From: Balanoglossus misakiensis
Lineage: Eukaryota; Hemichordata
Direction: 5' to 3'
Length of the DNA stretch: 64,000 nt
Assembly (NCBI GenBank): GCA_040954595.2
Contig: CM082581.2
Span: 12,028,001-12,092,000, forward strand
The notes beneath the pieces were generated by a model, which was given only the letters and a program-made list of their open reading frames with translations, had not been told where the DNA came from and made no database searches. This document shows positions 51,267-63,048 of the stretch, one piece after another; the stretch's first letter is position 1; each line of letters begins with the position of its first letter. The translations under genes and the position numbers were made by a program.

Positions 51267-52040
51267 AGTATTTTTCTCATATTTCTCGAATTTTCTTTCC
51301 AGTGACTTTAAATCAAACCAGAGCCTGAAATTTCATCTTCCCTTGTCCCCAGATAAGCAGACATTTTTTCAAACCAATTGTGGATGAAAATTCACCAGCC
51401 AATTTCAATATACTATATAGTTCGAGTTCACCTCCAGCGAAGAATAAATTACAAATGCGCCTCATTTCATATGAATATTGTTTTATTGCAATTTTTCACA
51501 CTAGAATGGCATCATTCCATCTACGCCACAGCCAGCGAAAGGCAATTTTATGGCAAACAGAAAGAAAATTCCTTCACAGGAATGGTTCCATAACTACCTG
51601 TGACATTCGTCTTGGATAATGAAAACACTACCACTACATAAATCCTATTTGGAAACTAGTAAATACATTTAATTAATGCAAGAATAATTTGCCTGGAAAT
51701 GATATGTACACAGAGCAACTTGTTTCAAATGAAAGTGACAAGATATTTTTCTCTTTCAGGAAGCCAATTCAAAAAAGTTTTCTGAGAACCCAGGTAGGAA
51801 TCAGCTTCAGTAAGAAAGTAGCTGTTTTGCATACTTCTGACCATGTGACCATGGCAAAGCCAATCAAAATCTGGACAAAAGATATGTAGTGCAAGGCTAA
51901 ATCATTGCTGTGTACCCGGATGTGAAGCATAATGAAAACCTTCTCTTCATCAGGAAAGTCTTTAGCTTCAAGAATAATCACCTAAATATATTGACTGTTA
52001 CAACAAACATTCTACACTGTAACAATTTACAATGTAATAA

Positions 52041-52046
52041 TTTATT
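52041..52046 (-). terminator. Candidate poly(A) signal of PGC-1
   Basis: AATAAA on the minus strand, about 1.58 kb past the PGC-1 stop codon. It is the first canonical hexamer I found in that orientation, so the 3' UTR would be about 1.6 kb. Vertebrate PGC-1 transcripts also have long 3' UTRs. Non-canonical signals nearer the stop are possible. Confidence 0.35.
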
Positions 52047-53624
52047 ACTTCAGTAAATGAGTTACATGCAGGTTTCAATCCCATTCATGATGCATGTAAA
52101 CTTCATTTTAAACAAATTAGAAATGAAAACTCTGTACCAGCTCTTAACTTTTGAGAGCTGACCAATATGTAGTCCAATGTTTACTACTTGTGAAATGCAT
52201 TAATGGCAGATGGTGCATGTGTAATAATCTTGACTTATCATCAAAACAACAGAGTTTGGGTTAAATCGATTTGCACGGTGCATATTCTCACCGCAAGATA
52301 CAAAAATATGCCCACAAAATAGTACATATATACTGAATTTTTTTCCTTCTTGTGCAAGAAAAAACCTGCAATCATCACTGGTTCATATTTAGTAACCGTG
52401 GTTCAGATTTAAATCTTTTTCTCTGAAAATAAATAACATGTTCCCAAACCTTCTTTTCCAGATTTGTTGACATCTATCACTGCAACAATAACAAATGAAA
52501 TGGTGCAACTGCAGTACACTGGAACATTTTCTCACAGGTACATTTTAAATATTGAGAGAAACTGATTACTCTTTTCTTCAAACAAGTTCATTACAAATTC
52601 GTCCAGAAGAGTTCAACTAGCTTCAAAGTGAAGCACCTTCAACTCAGTGAAGATACGTCCCAACAAATGGAACCAACTCAAAATCTTGATCTGTTTTTTC
52701 CTCACAACAGAAACGTCAATGCTCACACTCTACAAATGCTCCTGGCTCAGCTATGCATACTTCTGAGTGGGAAAAATTCTGCTTAGATTTATATTTCTCC
52801 AGTCTGTGTAAAGTGTCCAGAGTTGCTTTAATTGTAAATGAATTTTGCAAACTATCTCGTAGAGGGTTTTACCAATGGCCTCAAATGTCTTTTGAAGATT
52901 TGAGAGGGCCAACAATTTATGTTTTGAACTTTCAGTCAACCCACCAGAAAACTGTGTTCTAACCAAAACCAAGTAAATTTAAATAGTATGCCTGTTCAGA
53001 TACTGACCTTGACTTAAATATTTCTGCTATGCTCAAAAGTCGCAGAAATGTTTGACTAAATTTAGCACACACAACAGAGCTACCTCAAAAATCTTCAGTT
53101 TACCATGAGTACGGTGTAGTTATCCACTCCAACTTAAACTGGTTTCACAAATCAAATTTACAGTAGAACCCTTAGGTCTACATGTACTTAATTATTCTAA
53201 GCAAATGCTCATTGTACTCTACTTTCACCTATTTCCGCTCAACCTCACACACCATTTCCCAGATTAGGAGAACAATCTTTATAAACCTGGTCGCAACAGA
53301 CTGCCCCATTCATATTTTCTAACAGCAGCATTTTCAAGACTCGAACTTGATAAACAAATAATTTTCAAACAGTCTGCAAAAATAACACCAAAATAATTTT
53401 TTTTCTTAATTTTTCACTGGTCTTAGTTATTCATTCACAGCATTCAAGACCTGTATTTTCTCACATTTCATAACAAAATCTTACCAGACTATAAATATAA
53501 TCTCATATAAACTCATATAAATTAAATCTTGAGTTACAAAAAAAACTGTGCTTCTTGCAGCATTTTAAATACTTGATGCAAATGAATTATTTAAGTTTCA
53601 TAGATCCAAATGGAAAGGGGGCAG

Positions 53625-56600
53625 TCAGCATTTTTTCTTTTTCAATTTTGCCTGTGCTTGCTTCAACAGCAAATCAAAGTCCAGACTTTCTTTTGCCTCT
53701 GCTTTTGCTGCTGCAGAACTTCGCGAGTTTCCATCTACAAGAGAAAGAAAAGAAGAACGGTTAAAAGACATATTGCAGCATCAATCTGTTTAACCCTTTC
53801 ACCACCATACATGATTCAGTCTCTCATCTATACATGGTTCTATTTTGTGAAAAACCCTAATTTATTCACAACATACCTAAATCAGCATAGGCAGTTTTAC
53901 AGAAATGTCTTCGTCCTCCGAAGCATAGATCATACGGCATGCCAGAGGATTTTCCTTCTGAAATGACAAAATATTGCTCAGTTGTCAATCTTTTGGCTGA
54001 AACCTAAAGAGCATTTCTACAGGGATATAACAGCATATGAACTTCTGATCTAGATAAAGTACTTGACCCTTATTCAAAACTAAAAATCCTTGCAATTTTT
54101 CACTACATTGAAACTTACCATCAATGCAAGCAATGGCATCACATTTGTACTTGAAAGTGATGAATGCATAATTATCCCTGTTCAAAAGAAAGACATTTTG
54201 CAATTAAGTCATAATCTTGGATAAAGTATTTAAACCTCATCAATGACTGTTAGACAAATGTCAAGACCGTGGGTGGGTGAATTCTCTAAGTTTTAAGGAT
54301 CAACTTAAATTTTAAGAACCCTACGAAGACAAAATGAATGTGCTTGACTGTTACATACCCATAATCTCTGAAGTGGACACTGACTTTCTCAATTTCTCCA
54401 TATTTGGAAAACCTTTCTCGCAAGTATGCCCGGGTTATTCCTTCCTCCACCCTTCCAACATAAACAACTCTGCGATCCTCCTGGGCATGGAAAAATCCAG
54501 CATTAATTTCATCATGGAACAAATGGTAGCCACAGTGCACTATCCTTCTGTCAAGTTTGAGAAAAAATGGTTCAGGCCCCCTAGGATGACTAATAAAGAC
54601 AAGTCTTACCCATTGCTCCTCCTGGTCCTTGTCATGACCAGTTTCATCAATTCTTCTGAAATGAAATAATAATCGAAAAAAGTAAACATAACAGTTCCAA
54701 TTATAATTGCAGTAAGGTTTATTTTAATTCCCGATTACAAATTTGACAGACAGAAACATTTATATGTGGAGACAAGGAGAAAATATACCTTTTGCTTTTT
54801 GGTGGTGAATGGCACCGTTTCGACTTGGAAGGGGACACTGATCGTGATCTTGACCTGTATGGAGACCTGGAGCGTGATCTGCTGTACGAAGAATATCGGT
54901 GATGTCTGGGTCTTCTGTAATGTCGTCGTCGTCGTCGCCCACGTGATCTCGATCTTGAACTCGAGTATCGGTAATATGGACTGTATGACCTTGATCTTGA
55001 CCTCGAGTGAGAGCGGGAGTACGAATAAGAGGGAGAGCGTCTGTGGCGCCACGATCTACCTCGTGAATAAGATCGTGAACGCGATCGGGACCGGGATCGT
55101 GATCGCGAAGAGCTGTAATAGCGTCTTCTACGTCTGGATCGTCTATGACGGTAATAAGAGTTGCTTGAGTCTGAACTGAATGACCTGGAACGTGAACGCG
55201 AACGCGAACGTGAGCGTGATCGGGAGTAAGAGGAATATGAATGTCTGCTACGATATCTCCTCCGTTTCCTTGGACTCCTTTCTTGAATTTCGATCATAGG
55301 TTTATCCATTATGGGACTCTTCAGATCGTCACCTTGAGCATTTGGCATCAGCAATTTACTTGTGTAATACTCTGGTATTTTGTCAAAATATCGCACAGTC
55401 ACATGCGGCCGTTCCAATTCAGTGTCAGGTGGTCCCTCTTGAATTTGTGGTGGACTGTCCCACTCACTCCGTCCTGTAACACTTATTTCATGTTCAAGGT
55501 TCTTTTTCTGGTACTCCATAAATTCATTTTCTCCCGACTTGGGAGGAGCAGCTTTCTCTTTCTTTTTGATCTTAAACTTATTGCCATAACGAGCAGCTGC
55601 CACACTTGATATCTCAATATCCTCACCACCAGAGTTTAACTTTGCCTCCTGTTTTGGATTAGTTTCACCATACGTCTGGCAATAATCATGGTCAATAAGT
55701 TGCTCTTGATACGCATATGGGATTTCAATGTCTGTGATCAAGCAGTCCTTTGACTGGTTACAAGTAGGGCTGCCGGATCGACTGCTTGGTTGACTGGTTG
55801 GCCGACTGTTTGGTCTACTTCTTGCTTTCTTGGTCGGCAAGGCAAGAGGTTCAGTTAATATTACTCCTTTTCTTTTCACAGGTGTGATTTTCTTTGTAAT
55901 TTCGGCAACACTTGTCGCAGGAGATTGTGTAAAGACAGTGGCAGGAATTGTTGGGGTTGTTGGTGGGGTTAGTACTGAAAGGAAATAAAATGAGACGGAG
56001 TTATTATGGGATCACAGCATACAACATTCCATGATTTTCCAGGTTTTCCACTACTGAGGACTACAGTTCTCCTCTGTGCCATCCATAATTCACAACCCTG
56101 GCAATTTTATGCAAATAACCCTCACCCACCCTCAAACCAACCAAAATAACCGGCAATAATAACAACAGTCTCATTAAAAATTTATGAATAGACAACTTAC
56201 AATGGCTTCTTTGCAGCTGGGGTTTTATCAGTGGGTACTTTTGACTAAAGTCTACAGCTTTCTGGTCACTTTCAGCTTGGCTGGGTTGACCTGCAGCTCT
56301 ATAAAATAAAATCATGAAAATTAACAATACATGCTTAATTGAATGTAGATGCAACATAAAAACAAATTGGATTAAACCACCATGTAAACTGCACTGCCAC
56401 CTTTATTTTGATTGGAGCATCACTTCAGTCTATTTCCATTCTCTGTAGTCAAAGTACACTGTACTTAATTTCACAATTCCATGTCATTAATATTCATGAT
56501 GCAATGCTATTTTATATTTTTAGTTTTAAATTAATTTGTCTATTCATGCGTAGCAATCGCTGTAAATAAACACTGCAATGCGTTATTCAGCCCGTACTTT

Positions 56601-59600
56601 ACACAGTAAAAATTGTCAACCACTGCAAAATCGTAGTCCATTTGGTTAAATATTAAAAGCAAATTCTCAACCATGATGAAATTAATCAACCCACATCATG
56701 CTGAAAGTATGTGACAATACCAGTGCAAACAGTCAGCAGATTGATGCGCCCATGGCTTACGAATGAATCAACACACACGCTCTATGTAATCTCCTACAAC
56801 ACTAATACAGGCAGGATTTTGTCCTAAAAATCTTTTTTTAACTTCTGAAACTGAACTAATCATTTTCCCTACAGATAAAATCAACAGGGATTAATAACTG
56901 AATAAAATACTTACTCGGGTGAATCAGCTGGTGTGGGAGGCAAACTCAGATTATTTGCAGTCTCTTCAAATTGCTCCAACAGACTATCTACATCTGTTGC
57001 TTCGATACCTGTAGAACAAAATTTACACAATTTCAGCACGAACCCGTACCAGTGAAAATTTTAACATGTAGCACTTAAACTAGAATATAACATTTTGCTT
57101 GAGGTGATTACTTACTGATTTCTGCATGCTGATCTTCAAGCTTTCCAAATTCCTCCTCCACTATTTCCCCCTCTTCTGGTTCCTCTGCCATTTCCTCACA
57201 GAAATCCTCCACATCACTTTGAAAGTTATCGTTCCCAATAGACAATGCATCTTTAATGTTCCCCATAGACAATGCATCTTTAACGTCATTCCTAAGCTGT
57301 TCATTGTCATGGGGATCAACTTCAACAACTTCAACATAATCACTTTCGTCACTGTGGACAGCATCATCTCCCTCCTCTTCATTTAGCATTCCCTCTTCCT
57401 CATCGCCGTCATCCCCTTCATCTTCCGAGTCACTCAACACCACCACCTCTTTCTCGGCCTCCTGCGTCTTCACAAAGTCATCCATCTTACTCTTCAGCAA
57501 AGCTCCAAGAAGGATTCCTTTCTTCTGGGAGGGCGGTGTGCATGTACCACTGCACAGGTGTCCGCCCGCTGACGACTGAATCTCTCTTGCAAAGTTTTCA
57601 ATTGGAACGTCTTTGTTCAACAGCATTCGCTCCAAGGTGCTTGAGCCAGGTTTATCCTGGCCAATTTTCTTAATGGGCAGATCTGTAAAATAACCAACAT
57701 GAATGGTACATCACTCATTGCAACCACCCTGCTTTTACATCTGGTCAGATGTACAGGTAGCTTTGCTAAATATATACAGAACTAGCTTCATCATAGTGAC
57801 TAGATTCAGAGTTTTGGAAGTTATGCAAGCATGGACATGCAGTGTCACCTTGAGGGGTTGTTGAACCATTTTACCTTTGATCTTTGGGATCTGACGGAAT
57901 ATTGTCTCTGCTTAATGTTGTTATGTACTTGTGGAGAACATATAGGATAAGAGAACTGCCGATAGTGCGTACAAACCTATTTTTGGTATTATCTTGGACT
58001 GTTCAGTTAGCGATAAGATAAGCTCAACATGTTGGTGGTATGTTTGAATTATGGTATCATGATAGTCTTGTACCATTTTGATAAAGGACAAATGCACTTC
58101 ATGCAACAGTGTGTTACAGGAACCAAATTTCAACCTTTTCATAGAAATGACAACACAGCCAAGAACAGAAAAATTCAAAATTTTTAACAACAAATGGCTG
58201 AAATCAAAGATCATTTTTTATATAAAGTATTAAAATGACCTCCAGGCCTGTGACCTTAAAAACACTGAACTTTAGCACTTTTCTATCTATCAGACTGGGT
58301 TAAAACCACCATTTATCAAGCCTGAAGCTATGAATGGATTACCAATCAACAGAAAACTCGACTGTCCGCGGTAAGCTGTTTGAAAAACGGTTGACCTCTT
58401 TATCATGATAGTGGCGTGGGGACAGGACAGCCTATCAGCAACACTCCAATATTCTACCAATAAACGTGTCCAGGTTTCAAACCACTTGAAACTTACTCGA
58501 ACCCACAGATGATGCAAGAACATTATCAATAATACAGGTCAGGGCTTTCATAAACAGCTGTCAACAGCTGTTTTACAGTCCAAAAACAATACATTGCCAA
58601 TTGAATTTATAAATAGAATATGTTTGTCATAACATTTCCCAAATCCATTGGAAACTGAAAACAAGGGGTCTAAATACACCTGAAGAGTTATACCTATGTA
58701 TTCTTTGCTGAAAATTACTCGCAAAGAAATTCTCAACTCACCATAAAAGTTGGACTGCTTAGCTTGCTGGTCTTTCAATGACTCCTCAGCATGCTCTGTT
58801 TGAACCACAATGAGTTGAGGATTGACAGGACTTGGAAAGTCTATAGGAATACTATTCACTAACTGCCTCAGTGAAGTCACTGGACTTTGTTTCAAATCAA
58901 TTCCACCACCGTCCCGCAAAGGCTTGTTTCTTTCCTCTTCTTCCTGCGAGGAGAAAATAGCTTCCGGTGTTGAGTTTATTGGAATTCCATTTCCCAACTC
59001 TGGAAGTGTGGTTTTGGTGCCTGAAATGGGGGTCAGCCCACGAGGGGGTGTCCCTCCTCTCACCGGTACATTCATCATCCGAGTCTGGACTGAAAATGTG
59101 AAAGTAAAATCAGCCACAGTGGCTCTCACACAGAGTTTAGAGTATATTGTTATCAAATCGAATTAAATATAGAATGATAAAGTCGTGCACAGCAGATAAT
59201 TAACTGCGCAAGCACAGTGTGATACTGGGCAAATAGTAGTATGGCTGTTATTGCTTCCTATGGAAGAACTTAATAACAACAGCCTGTGTTATGAAAAATT
59301 TAATCCCCAATGATAATGTAGATAATCAGTTGTTTCCATAGCAACCTGGTGGGAAGATGCCGTCTGTGGGTGGAAAGGCTATTAGTAACCCAATATGAAA
59401 CGTGATAAATGGGTGAGAGCATGAATTTAATGTTAAAGGCTTCAAAAAGATCTATTTATGAAAAATGGTACATGAAAGACAGGACTGCATCTTCACATTG
59501 TGAAGTAGAATCAATAGAAGAATTTAGCATCCAGCACAGATTTGAAAATAGCAGCATCCTGTTCACAAATGTGAATGTAGGGCTGACGAACAATTTACCT

Positions 59601-59987
59601 ATCTGTTCTAAACATTCCCTCAAAGAAAGATCGTTATTTCCACTTTAATTTTAAAATGTCTCATTTCTGTCCACAACTTGTGAAAATACATTTTATTGAT
59701 AATTTACATACCTCCTGCTGTCTTTTTTTAATTTCATCCTCTTCACAATTTTTGCCGTCTGCTTCAATTTCCATTTCCTGCTCGTCTGTAGCTTCACTGC
59801 CATTGCTTTTTTCCTTCACACATTCATCTTCTTCAGAAACTTCACATTGTTCTTCAGGACCTTGACCTTCCACAAGGTTCTCCTTCTGCGTTTGTTCCTT
59901 TTTAGAATCCACTTGGACTAACTCCCGGAAAAATGGATCATCCGGATCCAATCTTTGTAACCATTCCGTGGAATTCATGAGTGAATA
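53625..59987 (-). CDS. PPARGC1: PGC-1 family transcriptional coactivator (5' end not certain)
   Basis: Eleven exons, N to C: 59987-59712, 59084-58742, 57682-57116, 57008-56915, 56298-56201, 55974-54789, 54655-54610, 54480-54359, 54177-54119, 53957-53877, 53734-53625; 2982 nt, 993 codons plus stop. A probable upstream exon is listed separately. Landmarks in order: a Glu/Asp-rich N-terminal half; an LXXLL nuclear-receptor box, LGALL (57509-57495); an acidic run; LTPPTTP (55972-55952), shared with PGC-1alpha; DHDY (55693-55682), the HCF-1 binding motif; a long Arg/Ser domain (about 55240-54800); an RRM starting DRRVVYVGR, with FRDYG spliced to DNYAFITFKY; and the diagnostic C-terminus CFGGRRHFCKTAYADL ... 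DFDLLLKQAQAKL. PGC-1 proteins co-activate nuclear receptors and NRF1/ERR to drive mitochondrial biogenesis. The single gene here would stand for the vertebrate trio PGC-1alpha, PGC-1beta and PRC. Confidence 0.93.
57231..57284 (-). repeat. 27-bp in-frame tandem duplication in PGC-1
   Basis: Two adjacent 27-base units (57231-57257 and 57258-57284) differ at two positions. They encode two successive nine-residue copies containing KDALSMGN and KDALSIGN in the acidic region after the LXXLL box. The near-identity points to a recent duplication; it keeps the frame. Confidence 0.85.
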
Positions 59988-62904
59988 CTGGATTGTTCCA
60001 AAGAGAGATGAGGAATAAAAAACACACATAAATCAGCCATGATGCCACTTCAACATTTCATGGAATGAGCAGCGTTCTCCCATGGACCCTAACATCTGTA
60101 AAACCTTGGGCAGGAAGAACACTGCTGTACACAATCACAGAATCACAAAACCCTCTCAAAAAGGGTAAAACATCTCGCTCTCACAACCTGGTACTGACTG
60201 CATACAGGGTTTGTTCATTTCCCGACAACATAAAAACTTGTGTGCAATTTCGTTTTGCAAGATTTCAATTCATAAATGTACATGTATGATGGGTAAGAAA
60301 TGAACAAACTCTGCAGTCTGGACTTTCAAAACCATTTTTACAAAGTAGTTTTTCAAGGATTCTCTCAAGTTTGGACGAGGTGCTGATATCCAATGTGACC
60401 GACTCCAGAGAAACACCAACATTTTGAGAGAGTGGGAAAGTTGAGGGAACAATCAGTCCTCTCTCTTACTTGAAGAAGCCTTCAGTCCGTACGTACCACC
60501 CTCACAAAGTTTCATCGCGCTTTCAAAAACCAATACTGTACAATTTCAACTTGCTTTGCAAGCTTACAAGTACATTTGTCTACTTTCTTACCAAATAAGA
60601 AGTAGAGAAGTCCACCTTTCGTCACAGGACAGAATTCTACCACAATGTTTTCCAGCACGGCTGAATATGCTTTCTTCTACTTTCAATTTAAGATTACGTT
60701 TCATGACATACAAGTTTATGAATTTTTTTGGAAGAAAGTCAAAAAGACATACCATATAATTCAAATAAGCTGCAAGCTTAGCACATTTTGCACTGCATGA
60801 AAATTCCCCTTCAATTATTTGCATGTTAAAACCATCTTACAGCTTGGAGCATTTACATGTACTAGGAGATGATTTTTACACAGACAGATGATGCTGAAAA
60901 AATTCTTACAGTAAAAAGTAAGGTCCATGATTAGGTGTGTTGACACTATTTTTATGAGTGATACCACTGGTTTTCCAGCATATGAGACATATACCCACTT
61001 ACACGTACTTGCCACTATTTTATCGGGTTGCCAAGTGTGTGTGTGTGTATCTATGAACCTGTGTGCATAATGTTAAAAACAATGTCGCACATTGCATGGA
61101 ACCAATTTTGCAGAATATCGTAAGTGCCAAACCAGTGTCAAAACATTCTCAGTGTGACACCAAAAAAGGCTAAATCACATGTATAGGACAGGAGCTAATA
61201 AAATTAAAATTGGATGGAACTGAAATGGGCATGATTATCATCTTTACCTCTTCATGCAAGCAAAATAAAACACCACCAAGCAAAACAGCCTAGCATTCAA
61301 GCAAATTCGGAACCGAAAGAACTGATATTCAGCTGCTCGAGTACTATTATGGTAGAAGTTAGACGGTTACCAAAATGGTTCTGGCAAAGGCTCAGTAAAC
61401 ATAGTTCTAAATTACTTGAATTCGTTTTTTTTTCAGCAGAATAATTAAAGTCCAAGCTACATAGAACTATGTTCACTCTAAAAGACCAAATACCAACCGA
61501 CCCCCAAAATTCACGACTGTCTCGGCTTTGATTTTAGTCTCCTTCGAGAAAACCCAAAGCTGTACAAAGCAAGTTGAATCGCTACCCATCACCATTATAT
61601 TTCACAGGAGGAAAAACATTTTTGAACAAAGAATATAGTAAGGATTAGGTATAAGTTTTGTGACAAGCTTCAAGCAAGGTCTCTAAATCAAACGAGTAGA
61701 AAAACAAAAGGAAATTTTTATGCAAGAAACCTTTTTTCATCATAAATTTTTTTTTTTTTTGTAATGACACCTCGCAATCACAAAGATATAAGCAAGAAAA
61801 AAAGGTGAAAGTCAAAGAAATGAAAGATTGATTTTGTGTCTAGATCTGCCATGCTTCTCAATGATCAAATGCTTCATAAAATTTTAATATTGGATTGTTT
61901 TGAAGGCCACAGAACGCTTTTAAGTCTGTAGCGGAGCAAAATGGGGACAAGAATGAAGCAGTGCTAAAAGGCCCTGCTGAGTTTATGAGGGAAACATAAT
62001 GGTGAGGGTATTGTTACCATGACAACAGGCTCGATAGGAATGATAGCTTCCCACAAGATTTACAAACTTCAATCCAAAAAGATTTCAAAACAGATGGTTT
62101 TGTTGGTGTACTTCCTGTCAGCTTTCCCAGATTATGGCATTATTAATGAGCTACATGAAGCTACCACTTTTATAAAATTATGATTTATGTTTTAGCAATT
62201 TAGGGACAGTAATGCGTGTATCCACTAGCTTCTTGTTCTACTCCCTACAGCATGTTGATATGCCCAGTATTCAACTTGTCATCACAGCATATTCATGTAT
62301 CAGTATAACCAGCAATGTTGATCATTGAATATTAGTCCGGACTAAAATTCAAATGTCAACAATTACAATGTACTTTACACATAAACATTGTTGACAGGCT
62401 GAATACTTGGCATTTAAACTCTCTGCCTACAGCGAGGAGAAAAAGAAAACAGCTAAATTTACTGTCTCTTGAAGTCAAAATACAGCATTTTGGGTTGACA
62501 TGTTGGAACATTTTGATTTGTTTACCAATCTGGGAAAACTGATCACTTCTGCACTTCAGTAGTCTATCATCAATACACTTTTGTTTCTGGTCACGGTACC
62601 CAGCAGGTATCGTTAAATAAAACAGTAGTAGTGTTGACTTTCAGGACCGAGTTTGATCACCTCATGGGCACTATCACAAAGTACCATGTTCATCACATTG
62701 TGTACCATAACGGAACATCCAAAGAATTGTAAAATCCCACATATCTGGTATCTCGAAAGTTCCCCAGTTTCTTTTCCCGTTTTGTACAAAGTTGAAAACG
62801 ACCACAAACATGGTACTTTCATCCTCCCTATTCATTTTCAATGCCTAATAAATGTCTAAAGGAAAAGGCATAAATCTTTCACCATTCCCGTATATACCAA
62901 GTAC
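59988..62904. other. Large PGC-1 intron or upstream DNA
   Basis: This stretch of about 2.9 kb lies between the first certain PGC-1 exon and a candidate upstream exon. No further exon with matching phase and recognisable protein was seen. It is AT-rich, with a T-run near 61749-61761 and a short GT-repeat near 61037-61048. An additional short, poorly conserved exon could have been missed. Confidence 0.5.
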
Positions 62905-63048
62905 CTTCAAGTCTGACCAATCGCAGGAGACCCCGGGGTCAGCTTCAGAATCTGATTGGTCAAGGATGCTGAAGCAGTCATCAACGTCGCTGAGAACCTT
63001 AATCAATAGCGTTAATTTACGAGACATCATCATAAGCACAAAACGCAT
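62905..63048 (-). CDS. Candidate N-terminal exon of PGC-1
   Basis: The minus frame reads an acidic, Ser/Asp-rich peptide with LSDVDDCFSILDQSDSEADP and CDWSDLK, then an AAG|GTAC donor at 62905/62904. Its phase (0) matches the acceptor of the next PGC-1 exon at 59987. An ATG at 63048, and others just after it, could be the start; alternatively an acceptor lies near 62999-62990 and the true first exon is farther out. The composition resembles the acidic activation domain at the PGC-1 N-terminus (DSE...WSD order), but the similarity is weak. Confidence 0.4.

Larger units (their letters stand above)
50679..53624. other. Convergent 3' gap between DMRT and PGC-1
   Basis: This gap of about 2.9 kb separates the DMRT and PGC-1 stop codons. 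It is AT-rich with no supported exon. It probably holds both 3' UTRs: DMRT to about 51.28 kb, and PGC-1 down to about 52.03 kb if the nearest hexamers are used. Confidence 0.6.

Noticed and set aside
54766-55179. 137-codon open frame on the + strand
   Set aside because: Antisense shadow of the Arg/Ser-coding exon of PGC-1, whose repetitive codons keep the other strand open.
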